A program made the translations under genes and the position numbers. A stretch of 64,000 nucleotides of DNA from Ptychodera flava (taxonomy: Eukaryota; Hemichordata; Enteropneusta; Ptychoderidae): contig NC_091944.1 in the NCBI RefSeq assembly GCF_041260155.1, forward strand, positions 18,759,772 through 18,823,771. Direction: 5' to 3'. The notes below the pieces were generated by a model. The model had not been told where the DNA came from. It saw only the letters and a list, made by a program, of their open reading frames with translations, and did no database searches. Of the stretch, positions 1 through 11,669 are shown piece by piece (the first letter of the stretch is position 1; each line of letters opens with the position of its first letter).

Positions 1-860
1 AGACGGTGACACTTGACAAGATTGTGAAAAAACAAGGTCAAGAGCAAGTCCATAGTTAAATCGCCGTGGAAATATCTGACTTTCTGAGAATATAGAATGT
101 TTATAAATTCTATTATGCGAAATTTGAATTCATTTTTCTTTGCGCATGGTCAATTTATAGTTTGACTCAATTTCGTTGAAATTCTAGGCCGGCCTGTATG
201 TAGGCCTATAGTACTCAAGTATTTTGTTGATTTCAACATCATGATATTGTGAATTTATGGGTCTTATTTTATATGTGACATAATACCTGACCTGGTGACC
301 TTATCGCCGGTACGTGTTTAGATAACTATGTACTCTGTAAAGTACCGGTTGGTGAACGCCCATTTCACGCTTAACAGGGACATTTATGCACTACGTATAG
401 CACTGAAAAATGACGTCGACTTTATCCTTGCGCGTTATGGCGCGTAATATTAACAAGCCATGGCAAAGGAGAGACGAGCTGCGAGTTTTGTTTCGGACTG
501 AAAAACGTTGATCTACGTTTGCCGCTCTCTAAAAAGTTCTTAGTATTTGCAACAATTCTCACTGTGGACTGAAAAATACAAAAAAACCTAATCGCTTACA
601 AAAAAACCTAGTCAGCGATTATCCAAGGATTTCTAAATACATATATGTAGCTCCAGACATTGGGCGATAAAAAGGCAACAATGTATATATAGACTCTCAT
701 TCGCATGAAATTATAACTTCGAAATGAAATACCTTGCGAACTTTGTTCGCCTTCGTAATGTTTCACCCAAGCATTATCATCTAGCTGTAGTTGTCACATA
801 CTAAAAATAGACGGATAAAAGTTGCATGAACTGGATTGAGGAATGCTATTGTTATATGGC
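1..860 (+). repeat. Segmental repeat, left direct copy
   Basis: This block recurs almost unchanged in direct orientation from 62701, where position 4 lines up with 62701. It recurs inverted and more diverged at about 3945-4800. No convincing coding exon is visible in it. In the right-hand copy the block lies just beyond the promoter of a 3CxxC zinc-finger gene, so a further copy of that gene is predicted just left of the window. The direct pair looks much younger than the inverted copy. Confidence 0.85.
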
Positions 861-952
861 GCGCGACTTTGCTGTTGCTGTTCAATAGTTTGCTACCTTA
901 CTTTATAGCTCGTAGTTACAACGTAATGGCGATTCTTCGTATCATTATTGGG

Positions 953-956
<4 letters not shown>

Positions 957-991
<35 letters not shown>

Positions 992-1024
992 AGACAGAGC
1001 CAGACAGAGACAGACAGAGACAGA
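957..1024. repeat. (GA)n microsatellite with CAGACAGAG variants
   Basis: About 33 bases of pure GA are followed by interrupted CAGACAGA units. The orthologous array in the right-hand copy (63627-63720) is a pure GA run nearly three times longer, so the array changed length after the duplication. Confidence 0.9.
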
Positions 1025-1149
1025 CCCTATACATTAAAACGCTTTCTTCATGACTTCTATTGAGAGATAAACTCATTTGCTCATTTGAATATTTATTAAA
1101 ATTAGTTTCATTTACGTACATTCATCCATGAAAATTAACATCATTATCT

Positions 1150-1672
1150 TGAAATTGATTTATCCTTAAATGACCTCCTTTCTTCATAAAAGAATTACTG
1201 GTTTTTACAGTGATGACATTGACTCGTTGTGCAATATTTACAATTTACAGTCATTAAAATCAAGGAGGACTATTTTTGATTATATATTTTTATACAAATG
1301 CATAAATGCAAAATTTAATGTTAATGCTTTAGCTTCATTTTTTAGTCTTCATGTACCAAGGTTTTCAACTCGGCGCACTACTTTGTTTCATGTGCCATTT
1401 GGTAGAGTTAATTGTGTTCGTGACTCTCTTTTTAGTAGAATTCCGAGACAATTTAATTTGCTTTTAAACGAATACAATGACATTGATCCTTTTCCTGTAA
1501 ATTTAAATGGCTTTAAAAATGTTTTAAAACATTGTTTTCTCAGCATTTGTTAAAGTTTGTTCGTCTTGTCTTCATGTTTTAACTCTGTATCTGTATTTTT
1601 ACTAACAGTCTTCCATAAATGGCCTCGGCTGTGGAAGTCATTATTAATAAAATAAAATAAAAATAAAATAGC
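1150..1672 (+). mobile_element. 5'-truncated LINE, C-terminal part of ORF2 and tail
   Basis: The frame from about 1170 to 1553 has the layout of the region after the reverse transcriptase in Jockey/CR1-superclade LINEs: a short 'SLCNIYNLQSLKSRR' segment, a 'YIFLYKCIN' helix, then a basic stretch with RFSTRRTTLF. It ends with a stop, about 95 bases of 3' UTR and an A-rich (AATAA)n tail at 1647-1672. Reverse transcriptase and endonuclease parts are missing, as in a typical dead-on-arrival copy. The same insertion is present at 63840-64000, so it was there before the 62.7-kb duplication. Clade assignment is tentative. Confidence 0.65.
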
Positions 1673-1784
1673 TTAGAGTGGGCGGATTCTCACAGTTCAG
1701 GCGATTTTTGGTCAAAAAGCTGGGGTTAGTCCTGTAAATATTTCCCTGTGTATTAGGCGATTATTTCGTTGAACGAAAAGTTAA

Positions 1785-2867
1785 TTAAAATTGCCTCTTC
1801 TTTCTCTGAGCCCAATCTAGGAATTTCTGAGAGAAAGTTGGCGAGGTTAACAATCTCAGAAGTCCGATCACATCGCTTTCGGCGTCATGGGTCGGTTCAA
1901 ATCGTAAATATCGTTGGCACAGGCTTTGAAGTGTCTTCTTCTGCTGTCTTGGCAGATGGTCCTGGAAGAACTTCAAACTATCGGCGGTGTAGACCGCATC
2001 CCATGAACCACCCGCCTTCGCCAGCTCTCTGCGTAGCACGGGAAAGTCTAACATCTCTCCGGCGTGAGAAACCAGACACACGGGACCCGCTTGTCGGCGT
2101 AGGAAGTACCGCACCGCACCGACGACGTCGCTGTTCATGGGTTTCTTGTCGTATTTCTCCAGCATCGGTTTACTCAACCCGCAAAATCTCTCTGCGTTCG
2201 ACGACAGGGTCTTTTCGGGTCTCAGACAAAGCGTTATTTTGTCCTTGACCCTCGGAATCTGGCCATCGCTGGCGCTTTCCTCGATGAATTTGCGTGATAT
2301 GGCGACCATTGCCAGCTCGGTCATGTCCGGCATGTTACCCATAGAGTCGGGCAAGCCGGTCGCCTCTAAGTCGATGAATACAAATGTTTGAATCTGCAGG
2401 GAAGCGCCCGTACGTCGAACTCGCGACGACAAGTCTAGACCGGCGATCCTTTCGGCAGCGTCAAAGCTCTGAAAGTGTAAAAGAATTTTAAAAGTTCTGA
2501 CAAGAAAATATTGTATCGGACGACCATGTTTTGAAGAAGCAGCAACAGTTTTACACTAGATCTAAACTGCATGTATTTTCTCATTCGAGCGCCGCCAAGT
2601 GCGACGATTGGTGATTATTAGAGAGCCATTGTAAGGTGAAGTCAGTGGGCCGCAAGGCGAAGCTTGGCACCACGGTCCCTTGTGGAGGGACCGTGTTGGC
2701 ACACAATGTTTTCGATCCGTCGTTTGACACAAGTCTCGATGCCTAATCATCCGTAATACACTCTTTTCTGGTACAAGCGTGAATTGAAATCAGAGAAGTT
2801 CATATAAATAATAGAATCTGACGCTTACATCTTCCGAACTTGTACTGTCTCTTCGCCTTCGGAACAT
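1785..2867 (-). CDS. TREX-type 3' exonuclease, catalytically intact
   Basis: Two-exon model: 2829-2867 (MFRRRRDSTSSED, then GT donor) and 1785-2468 (after a pyrimidine-rich acceptor), both phase 0, giving 240 residues. TREX1/TREX2 are DEDDh 3'-5' DNA exonucleases that remove cytosolic or repair-derived DNA. All five catalytic positions can be read: Asp46 and Glu48 in FIDLEATGLP (Exo I), Asp154 in MLDFPVL (Exo II), His207 and Asp212 in THDAESD (Exo III). Length matches human TREX2 (236 aa). There is no C-terminal membrane tail like that of TREX1; the end is basic (KKRQF). An alternative acceptor at 2394 would remove 25 residues upstream of Exo I. It is the only paralogue in the window with a complete active site. 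The start rests on the ATG at 2867 and exon phase; no transcript evidence is available. Confidence 0.82.
2671..2695. repeat. Short hairpin related to one at 10142
   Basis: CACGGTCCC pairs with GGGACCGTG across a 7-base loop. A near-identical hairpin, including the loop bases TGTGGA, occurs at 10142-10169. It lies in the intergenic or 5' part of the TREX gene. Confidence 0.6.
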
Positions 2868-3202
2868 CTTCTATCACACTAGCTATCTGCAGGATTCTTC
2901 TGCTTCTTCTTACAAACCCGAAACAGTAACTGTTTAGTTATGAATTGTCTGCTTTGAGCTCAAAGGGGCAAATGATCACCTGCGTAGTGGAAAACCAAAG
3001 TGTGCAAAATAAACTCGCAATTATGAGCTTTATATGAAAAGGACTAAAAAGACGTAAAAAGTGAAAAATCAAATCACATTTGAATATTTTGACATCCATT
3101 GTTTTTCCTGCGAGACTGAAATCAAAGCGGAGCAGCTTGCGAATTGTCCGTTTACGACAGCAAGACGTTTTCAAATTCAACATTTACCGTTTAAAACGAG
3201 GC

Positions 3203-3282
<80 letters not shown>

Positions 3283-3944
3283 ACACAACACACAATATTA
3301 CTGCCCCGATAAATTTGGTAACTTCAATTAATTTAAAGTTGTTCAACGTCCACCGTCTTATACAGAATTTCAAGAAACATCGAAAACATCACAACTTTTG
3401 CAAAGTACGAAAATTATAACTCTTTCTCGGACTTAATCAATGAGTGGCTGGACGTCTACTATTTAAAAACTTTAACAGCACAACTTGATATATCATAACC
3501 TACCTCCTAATCGGTTCTTCTCCGTCTGCAACCGTTCCTCGACAAATGTCAGAAATCCAAAAATGCGAACAATTACCCGTTGCATGTATGTTTTTGTTGG
3601 TCGCAGTAACGGCGTATTTTGGATATTTATAGGCTTTTAAGTTTGAGTTCCGTGTGAAGAATGACATCATCTATTGATATATCTGTATGAGTCACCTTAT
3701 CCAATGCAATATAGAACGAAAGTATACACTTCATACGACAAAAGCACCATTGCTTATTGTCACGAAAGAGTCACCAGTTAAGTTTTTATCAAAGCCTAAA
3801 TTAACCCGCCCTTCTCTTCTCCCACGTCCTGTCTGTATGTCCCCCGTCTGGACATATTTAAATAGGAGGACACACGCTGTAACGAGATAGCAAGATCACG
3901 ATAGAGAGAAATACAAACTAAACGTACGGCTATGTACATGTACA
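2868..3944. other. Upstream region of the TREX gene, no gene seen
   Basis: This holds a long (CT)n run at 3205-3279 and otherwise unique AT-rich DNA. Presumed promoter and 5' UTR sequence for the minus-strand TREX gene, but I see no clear TATA box. Open frames here are short or made of Ser-Leu from the CT repeat. Confidence 0.5.
3205..3279. repeat. (CT)n microsatellite
   Basis: Pure CT dinucleotide run of 75 bases ending in an ACACAA-rich stretch. Confidence 0.97.
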
Positions 3945-4800
3945 CCATATTTCAGTAGAACTCCTCAGTCCAGTTCATGCAACTTTTATCCGTCTATTTT
4001 TAGTATGTGACAACTACAGCTAGGTGATAATGCTAGGTTGAAACGTCACGAAGGCGTACAAAGTTCGCAAGGCATTTCATTTCGAAGGTATAATTTCATG
4101 CGAATGAAAGTCTACATTGTCGCCCTTTCATCGTCCTATGTCTGGAGTTACATATGTATTTATCCTTGGATAATGTCATCGCTGTCTAGGTTTTTTGGTA
4201 TTTGTTAGTCCGCGATTAGAATTGTTGTAAATATTAAAAGATTTATAAAGAGCGGCAAACCTAGAGCAACGTTTTTCTGTTTGGAAACACAACTCGCAGC
4301 AATTCTTTCCCTTGTCATGGCTCGCAGATATATATTACACGCCATAACACGCAAGGATTATAACTCATTTCGCAGTGCTATGGTGCAGAATTCGGAGTCG
4401 ACCAACAGTTGCCGATGTTAAGCCGGGAATAAGAGTTTATCAATCCGTGCTTTACAAAGTAAATAGTTATCTAAACACGTAACTGCAATAAGGTCACCAG
4501 GTCAAGTATTATTGATCATGTCATACAAAAAGTAAGACCAATAAATTCGCAAATCATGATGTCTGAAAACAACATACTTGAATACCACGTATAGGCCTAC
4601 ATAATGGCCGGTCTCTATATCTCCACGAAACTGAGTCAACCTGTAAATTGACCAGCGCACAGAGAAATGAATTCGAATTGCGCATGGATAGAATCTATCA
4701 ATATTTTTTATGTTCTCAAAAGGTCAGATGTGTCCAAGGTGATTAAACTACAGACTTGCTCTTGACCTTGCTTTTTCATAATCTTGCTAAGTGTCACCGT
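3945..4800 (-). repeat. Inverted, diverged copy of 1-860 and 62701-63540
   Basis: The reverse complement follows 1-860 from the AGACGGATAAAAGTTGCATG block to the start of the window, with many small changes. It lacks the LINE and the GA array that follow the block in the direct copies. It is adjacent to an inverted 3CxxC pseudogene, so block and gene moved as one unit. The part of the parent between 61.5 and 62.7 kb, holding its promoter and 5' exon, is absent between the two. Confidence 0.85.
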
Positions 4801-4961
4801 CTGGTTGAACATCAAAATATTATACAAATCTATAATGTATTTCGAATTGTCTTTCAATCACCACTTTCACGAAACCGAGGGGAGATCGATATATGTATAC
4901 CATGTCTAACTTCCTCTTCAATCGCAATTAATTGGATAACTGACGGTAACTGTTATTGCAG

Positions 4962-5527
4962 GATCGAAAAGGCAAAGGTTTGACACCGTATCAAGGAGAT
5001 GATCAGTGTTTTGGAGTGTACCACTGCTCAGAATGCAATCGTTTATGGATGGGTGCCAACGGCTGGTCAGGAGTGCAACAAATGCCGCGATAAGGTCTAC
5101 CCACACAAAAAGGTATTCCCTTGTTCTATGCTACATTTTATTCGAAGCTGTAACTAGGAGTTGCATTACAAATCAAATTAGCTGACAAATAATGTCCCCC
5201 ACTTTGCAGCAAATACCAAAAAAAAATCAGTAAGTATGCATTTGAAGTCAAGTTGTACATTCAAATGAATGACGTACTTTCCAAAGAGTTATTGGCTGTT
5301 ATGAAATTTCAAAGATTTCGAGCGAGACAACAACAGCGCCATGTGTTTCTTTTCTCTTTCGTCTTTTCTGTCCACGTTTAGTTGTTTCGAAATATTGTGT
5401 CTTAATAGTGGCAGCGATCAAAAAACAGAAAATGTGTGTTGACTGTAATGACATGCGGCCTTAAAGACCGTATAGGGTTTTACTCCCCATATGTCTGTAT
5501 TCAATATGCGTTACACTTCTCTCTCTC

Positions 5528-5622
<95 letters not shown>

Positions 5623-5738
5623 CTACGCCTTTTAGAGAAACATGGTAGCCTTGACAAATCCGACATTAACAAGTCGCATACTTGGGATTACGAGAGAAAT
5701 GTAAAGCTCTTGGCTATCCATGCAACCAAACCAACTTA
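4962..5738 (+). pseudogene. 3CxxC zinc-finger pseudogene
   Basis: Inverted copy of the gene at 60681-61949. The first homologous exon (4962-5112, after TTATTGCAG) reads [12 protein letters not shown] then [15 protein letters not shown], but is 11 bases shorter than the 162-base parental exon, which breaks the frame before the second CxxC. The last exon (about 5625-5738) keeps LDKSD and the CEKC-type motif only in different frames, and its 3' splice site is gone, replaced by a (TA)n tract at the end of the (CT)n run. The parental promoter and 5' UTR exon are also missing. With at least three independent lesions it is a host pseudogene. Confidence 0.8.
5518..5622. repeat. (CT)n then (AT)n microsatellite in pseudogene intron
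   Basis: About 83 bases of CT pass into about 22 bases of AT. In the intact paralogue the CT run at the same place directly precedes the CAG acceptor and serves as its pyrimidine tract. Confidence 0.9.
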
Positions 5739-6560
5739 ATTAGTCTATCACAACAACATCTGTTGTAGAATTTCAAAGGATTTAAATATAATTTTTCAAT
5801 TCTGGTTTAGCATAAATCTTCATTCGGTATACCAACTGATAGAATTTTTTTGACACAAACTGAAGCCGCTTTAATGTATGATAGAAGACAATAATTCTGG
5901 TGAATATTCTCAGTAACAAATATCAAAGAAAGAAGATCACGAGCTACGAAACTAAGTTTTATGACATGAGTACCAAGGCGACACAGTGTGCCTTTTATCG
6001 GAATCAAACTTGCACAAGACATACCTAATTGTTCGATGAACAGGCGTGTTGAATTCATCGAATTCGTCCCGCTGGATTTCTTTTCGTTTGCCAGTATAAA
6101 GGCCTGAGCCTGTCTTCCGTTTTCAGGAAACCTTGTGCAGACGTTGATCTGTCGGTAATGTAATATTGTGCAAAGACGTTTAGAAGTATCTCGTCGATTA
6201 ATTGTTAATTTGCATATTTGATACATTTCTGTAATTAGGGTCATATTTGTGTCAAGAGTAGATCACCCAATATAACCGTGTTGCGACTGAAACGTTTACG
6301 TGAGGATACTGATGGGGATTGACTTGGGAGTCTTTTTGTAACAGAAACGACGTCGGAAGTCACCAATCTCTCGCCGGACGGTATTAGGTTAAGAACCAGT
6401 CCTTCAATTTTCAAGTGTTCTCTCTTCAGAACTGTCGTCAGGACAGTCTCCCACCAGTATTCATCCTACACACGATGCTTGTGAAATTTATGTCCAGACA
6501 GCTTTTAACTTTCGCTTTGATGGTGATGTCTATGATTTCTAGAAGGAAAAAGTTATATTT
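5739..6560. repeat. Inverted copy of the flank at 59940-60660
   Basis: Matches the reverse complement of the region downstream of the intact zinc-finger gene, for example the GATGGGGATTGACTTGGG block at 6310 against 60190. Open frames on either strand correspond to short, non-conserved frames in the other copy, so they are not called as genes. Confidence 0.7.
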
Positions 6561-6720
6561 GGAGGTTTTCTTTCATTTGTGATCATTACTTCAAAGATGT
6601 GATTTCAAAATTGCATAACCTTCATTGTCTAATATTACATTGGTGATATTCTTCTTGATGTCCTAGTAATCGTTACCAGTATAAGAAACTTTAACTTAAG
6701 TGACCGACCTAGCTAGCTAG

Positions 6721-7001
<281 letters not shown>

Positions 7002-7237
7002 TATCTTCCGGTAAGCAATCAGTAGAAACAAGACTGTATATACATGATTACAGAATATAAATGTGCGAAAATATGATAACACATTTGTAAATCATCTGCT
7101 GTTGTTTTTAAGAAACAGAAATTTTATTTTATCGCGGTTATCATCCGTTATCGCCTTATCACCTCAGTCTTCGAAACTAAACATGTAAGTCGATTTAATG
7201 TATTATGATTTTTATATCGACATAACGTTTTCCTTGT

Positions 7238-7762
7238 TTATTGCTTTGCTGTTGAATTACGGTCTGCCCACTTGAAAAACTTGTCCTTGAATTCTCGGTG
7301 GAAGACGAGCCTTGAGAGTAGTTTGGCATCTTTCCTGGCGTTCCAAGTTTGTCGCGTTCCTAAGTATCTTCTCACCAAAACATCCAGAGAACAGGGAGGA
7401 TCCTCCGGTATGTCCCTGAAAAACTCCAATGTGTCGACTAACTTTACATCGGCCAATTTTCCCCCAAATTTTTTAAATTCGTTCTTCAAGATAGGAAATT
7501 GGAATTCTCTGCCATTGTGGGCTACAAGGCAGACAGGCTTCGGCAATCTTTTCAGAAATCTCCGGATAATACTGCAGGTAGCCTTGTCCATGGATCTGAA
7601 GGCAGCGACGTCATGCTTGTCGATTTTGTGGAGAGCTCTTGTGGAATCTTCGATTTTTTTCTCCGGAGACATGCAGAGGACAAGACTGTTTGTGACACGT
7701 GTTTTCAGACCATTCACCTGGGATTTACATTTAATTTCATCTCTCGTGATGGCCATGTGAAG
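7238..7762 (-). pseudogene. TREX-like ORF, lacks Exo I segment
   Basis: A 172-codon open frame aligns with the central and C-terminal parts of the window's other TREX copies, from the equivalent of 'LIAVTRDQI' to the C-terminal WADRNS. Upstream of about 7762 homology stops and a possible acceptor (ATTTTAG) is followed by unrelated, repeat-rich DNA. In the long paralogues Exo I lies in this same exon, so the gene looks 5'-truncated. Exo II has CLVAHNG but Gln86 (in EFQFP) where Asp is expected; in Exo III the catalytic His is Trp138 (TWNARKD) while Asp143 is kept. Either a truncated relic with a still-open frame or an expressed fragment; a DNA exonuclease activity is not expected. Confidence 0.65.
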
Positions 7763-7845
7763 CTGCTAAAATGTTTATGTAACTTTTGTTAGGTAAATTT
7801 CTATCTGCCGTACCACTGTTAAAATGTATGTCTACATATATATTA

Positions 7846-7861
7846 GACATATATATCTATA

Positions 7862-7908
<47 letters not shown>

Positions 7909-7911
7909 TAT
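7846..7911. repeat. (TA)n microsatellite
   Basis: AT dinucleotides with a few ATATCT variants at the left edge, next to the Penelope-like element. Confidence 0.95.
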
Positions 7912-7944
7912 CCATAATGGAAAAATATTTCAAATAAAAGGGAA

Positions 7945-8860
7945 TCATAATTGTAACACTGGGAATGTAATATACTGTATCTACTGTGATAAATGCATGT
8001 GTCAATACGTTGGACAAACCAAGAAATTAGATATAGAATGGCTGGACACAGGAGTATGATTAAATCTAATAAGTCTGACCCTAGTAACCCTGCAATGTTC
8101 GTGAGCCAACATTTTAATTCATCTAACCACTCCGTCAAAAATATGAAAGTTGTAATTCTCGAAAAAGTACACAAAGATGACAAATTCTCCAGAGATTTCA
8201 CAGAGTCCAAGTGGATATTTCAACTCAACACAATGTATCCTCAGGGTTTGAACAGAGAGACACCACAAAAATTCTAGATGTGTAAGCAGATTTTACAGCT
8301 CTTTCTTCATTTCATTTTGACGATTTTTAGTATGTATCACTCTTTCAGCTGTATTAATTTCTAGATTTCTTTGTAACTGTTCTAGTTTGATGTATTGTAG
8401 AATTTCAGTTGTTACATAAGTGTCCTTGGATGTACGTTATTGTCCACGGTTCTAAATTTCACCTGTTTGAGCTGTATTTTTAGAGTCAGATATTTTTAGT
8501 ACGTCATTTCTGTGTGGTTTGCACTGCCACCTTTCCTACACTTTAATATGCAAATGTCTTTCAAGTATAAATAAGCCTTGACGTTGTTTTGAAACAATAC
8601 CCACACTTTGACCATAGCGGGGCAGTTTCCTGCTCGCCTTTTTTGTAAGTTGGCGCCAATTTTTATTTTTAACTTTTACACGTTTTCCAGTCTCTGTATG
8701 ATTCAATCTATTGTAGCATGTGTGTGTACTTTAAGTTTGTCATTGTTATTTTATTTCAGATTGTTGTAACCTTGATAAAGTGGGATTACTCCCACGAAAC
8801 GTCAGTGTAATAAATTTTATAAATGAAGAGCTTGGTGTCCTTAGTTGGTGAGTCTTGATC
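7945..8860 (+). mobile_element. Penelope-like element, 3' fragment with GIY-YIG endonuclease
   Basis: The coding part (about 7960-8277) resembles the C-terminal GIY-YIG endonuclease of Penelope-like retroelements: a CIYCDKC and QYVGQT opening, then RMAGHRSMIKSNKSDPS, VSQHFNSSNHSVKN, and ESKWIFQLNTMYPQGLN. The reverse transcriptase is absent and the endonuclease frame is not continuous, so this is an old dead copy. The 3' non-coding part to about 8860 holds a hammerhead-ribozyme-like segment, as expected of the long terminal region of this family. It lies next to the truncated TREX copy and may have arrived with that rearrangement. Confidence 0.75.
8771..8803 (+). ncRNA. Degenerate hammerhead-ribozyme-like motif
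   Basis: TTGATAA stands where the conserved CTGATGA is expected. It is followed by a 6-bp stem GTGGGA/TCCCAC closed by TTAC, then CGAAAC and GTC. This order (U-turn box, stem II, GAAA box, GTC) is that of hammerhead ribozymes known from Penelope-like element terminal repeats. Two changes in the U-turn box make self-cleavage doubtful. Confidence 0.55.
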
Positions 8861-8873
8861 TGCTTTGTTTTAC

Positions 8874-8990
<117 letters not shown>

Positions 8991-11669
8991 AGATAGATAT
9001 AGACATACATAAACACCAACATGCTGCCTGTGCTTACAGAACACTCTATCTCTGCTGACATATGACAGAAAAAAGTGAGCATCAGTTTCGTGGTCCAAGC
9101 CCGTGTTATACATGAATAACCATACCAATAGACTGCATATATCTCAATTCACAATAAATTCCTTTGCATAGATTATTTCCATTATCGCGTATGTGCTTGC
9201 GATACCTATAGAACACAATTTATTTTCTGCTCAAATAAAGAGAGCATTCTGGTGTGTCTTTTGCACATTTATCATATGCCAATGCCCATATGGTCACCTT
9301 TTAAATTACCGTAAAATATCAACCATGATATTTTACGGTGAACATCAAGATATTCACAATGGACATCATCAGTTTTGAAATGTTCTCGAACTACATTTAA
9401 ACCATGGAGGTAGAAAGAAAGAAAATCCTTCCAACCATGGAAGTAAACAAAGTAAACAAACAAAATGGCTGCCGCTCTCCTCCTACTGTAAAATGTTCCG
9501 GGCATAAAATTCAAAGGGCTTGGATGAGCACGGTTATTTCCGGTCGCTAATACGAAAATATTTAATTGAATCTTGCTTTGTTATCCAATGGTTATTCGAT
9601 TGAAGTTTTTGTCCTTTTTGGACAAGCTCTGCCAAGCACGCTACTGCACTCATGGTTTACTCCAAATAGAAAGTGAGTGCGTTGAGTGACAGTGAAGTTG
9701 AGTGCGCGACATCTGTTGACATGGCAACTCTCAGTGTACACAAACAAAATGCCCATCTGTCCGTTCCGTAGACGATCGATAGCAATCGAAATATGTAGAG
9801 TATTGAAGTAGAATTTAGATTGTTGAACATTTTGCACTAGTACATGTTTTTCACGTACAACTTTTTTTGATCTCGTTATTATCTACTGTCGTCCGTTCCT
9901 TGTGCCGTATCAGCATTTTTGACATTTATGCTGTGCCAGACACTCAACTTCGTCTCGCGTCCGAAGCAGCAAAAATGACACACATAGGCCTACCAAAACG
10001 ACACAGGCACAGGCAATATTGGGTAATGACTTGTAAATACCCATAGTTATAGAGTACACATATCTTACTTCTTAACTATTATTCCTTGCATAAATTAACA
10101 ACATCATAATTAGCATACCAGTAAAACACAATGTATTGTCCCACGGTCCCTCCCTGTGGAGGGACCATGATTGTCCGCAGCAATGAATGAAAGAGTGTGT
10201 ATTCATTACAGTCTGTCTAACGCAGATATATCTATCCATCCATCCACGCATCCATTAATCAATGCTACGCTTATCTGATTTCCGAATCACTTTCTTTGCA
10301 TATGCCAGGCATACGAAATGCAATCCCTTCATGCTACGAATTAGTGCTCCTTGTCACTGGTTTTGACAACCTTGTTCAATGATGTCACTGAGCTTATATT
10401 TATTCACGAGGAAAGATAATATGAATAGGTGTCCACAACAACCCTGTCTACCGTCATCTTTCAGTCTCAAGAAAAAGGTCTTTAACTAATTGACGGAATA
10501 CTTCTCCCTAAATGAGAGGTAGATTGAAAAATATTTGCGACTTGGTTGTCGGGATAAGATGCCAAGAACATGGAAAACTATTTGCATGATAAAGGATGAC
10601 CACTCTTTTTGTGAAGTGCGTTTTTTCGATGTTTTTTCTTATCATATAAAATGAATTAAAAACTCATTCCAAACTAATTTCTCCTACCAACATACACTAA
10701 TGACATTATATACATACAAGTAAGAGTTGTGTTATTTTTCGGACTTCAGAATTCCGAGATTAGTTCGGATTCTGTTTAAACTCTTTCGACACATTAACTA
10801 TTTTTCATCACTTGACATCAGGAGGCTTCATTATAAACTGTTGTTTTAATAATGACAAAATAAGATCTACTTGGCTACTTACAGATATTTTTTAAAAGAG
10901 ACATCTGTGTTTAGGTAAATTGTATGAAGTATAAACTTAATGAAACTAACTTTAAGTAACTGTAACAAGAATACTGTTCAATTATGAACAAGCAAAGTAC
11001 AATAATATCAACAAATAAAAACAGAAAAAAAATTAAAAGAGATGAAATACCAAAAAAAGAAGGAATTCTCACTATAATGACCGGACTATACTGTGTGCAG
11101 CCGATATATATAATATGATGAAAGTATAACAATATTGATATATAGCTTGCCTTCAGAACTTGAGTACTGAACCCGGTTAATACTTCACACCATTTATATA
11201 TTGGGTACTATGGTGTTTTCGATGTTAAAACTGTCATAGCAAATTTTCTTAATCGTTCTTGATCGGTAGGCTTTTAAAAGCATGATGCGGAATTCTATAA
11301 GCTAATACACGCATCTTTATATCATATACGAGAAAAGTGAAGTTGTCGGCAAATGATAAATTTACCCAATATTTATCGTACGGATGATTAGATGCGTGTC
11401 GAGGTTTCGACGACAAAGGTAATTGATTTCGAAGCAATTCTCTAGTCTTCATCTTGTGTATAAAACAAAAGCATTTTTCTATTTGAGCGAACTTTAAATT
11501 CTTTTTATATCGCAACGAATGACTTGAATAAAAATTGCAGACAACTCCTTTGATTATCTTATCACTGTAATGCTTAGTGACGTACTGGTCTGAAGATAGG
11601 GCCTCTCGCAAAAGTAAGGAAAACCAAAAAAGGAAATACCGAGAGTGTAATTTCTTCAATGTTTGTTTC
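8991..11669. other. Intergenic, no gene recognised
   Basis: No frame here shows a family motif or good splice structure. Notable items are two hairpins: ACCGTAAAATATCA paired with its complement across ACCA at 9308-9339, and the GGTCCCTCC/GGAGGGACC hairpin at 10142-10169 that resembles the one at 2671. The stretch 11249-11669 lies just 3' of the protease gene and probably includes its 3' UTR. Confidence 0.4.
9308..9339. repeat. Perfect 14-bp inverted repeat
   Basis: Arms ACCGTAAAATATCA and TGATATTTTACGGT with a 4-base loop. Confidence 0.7.

Noticed and set aside
5807-6244. 145-codon minus-strand frame
   Set aside because: Lies in an inverted duplicate whose counterpart near 60.3-60.6 kb does not preserve the frame.
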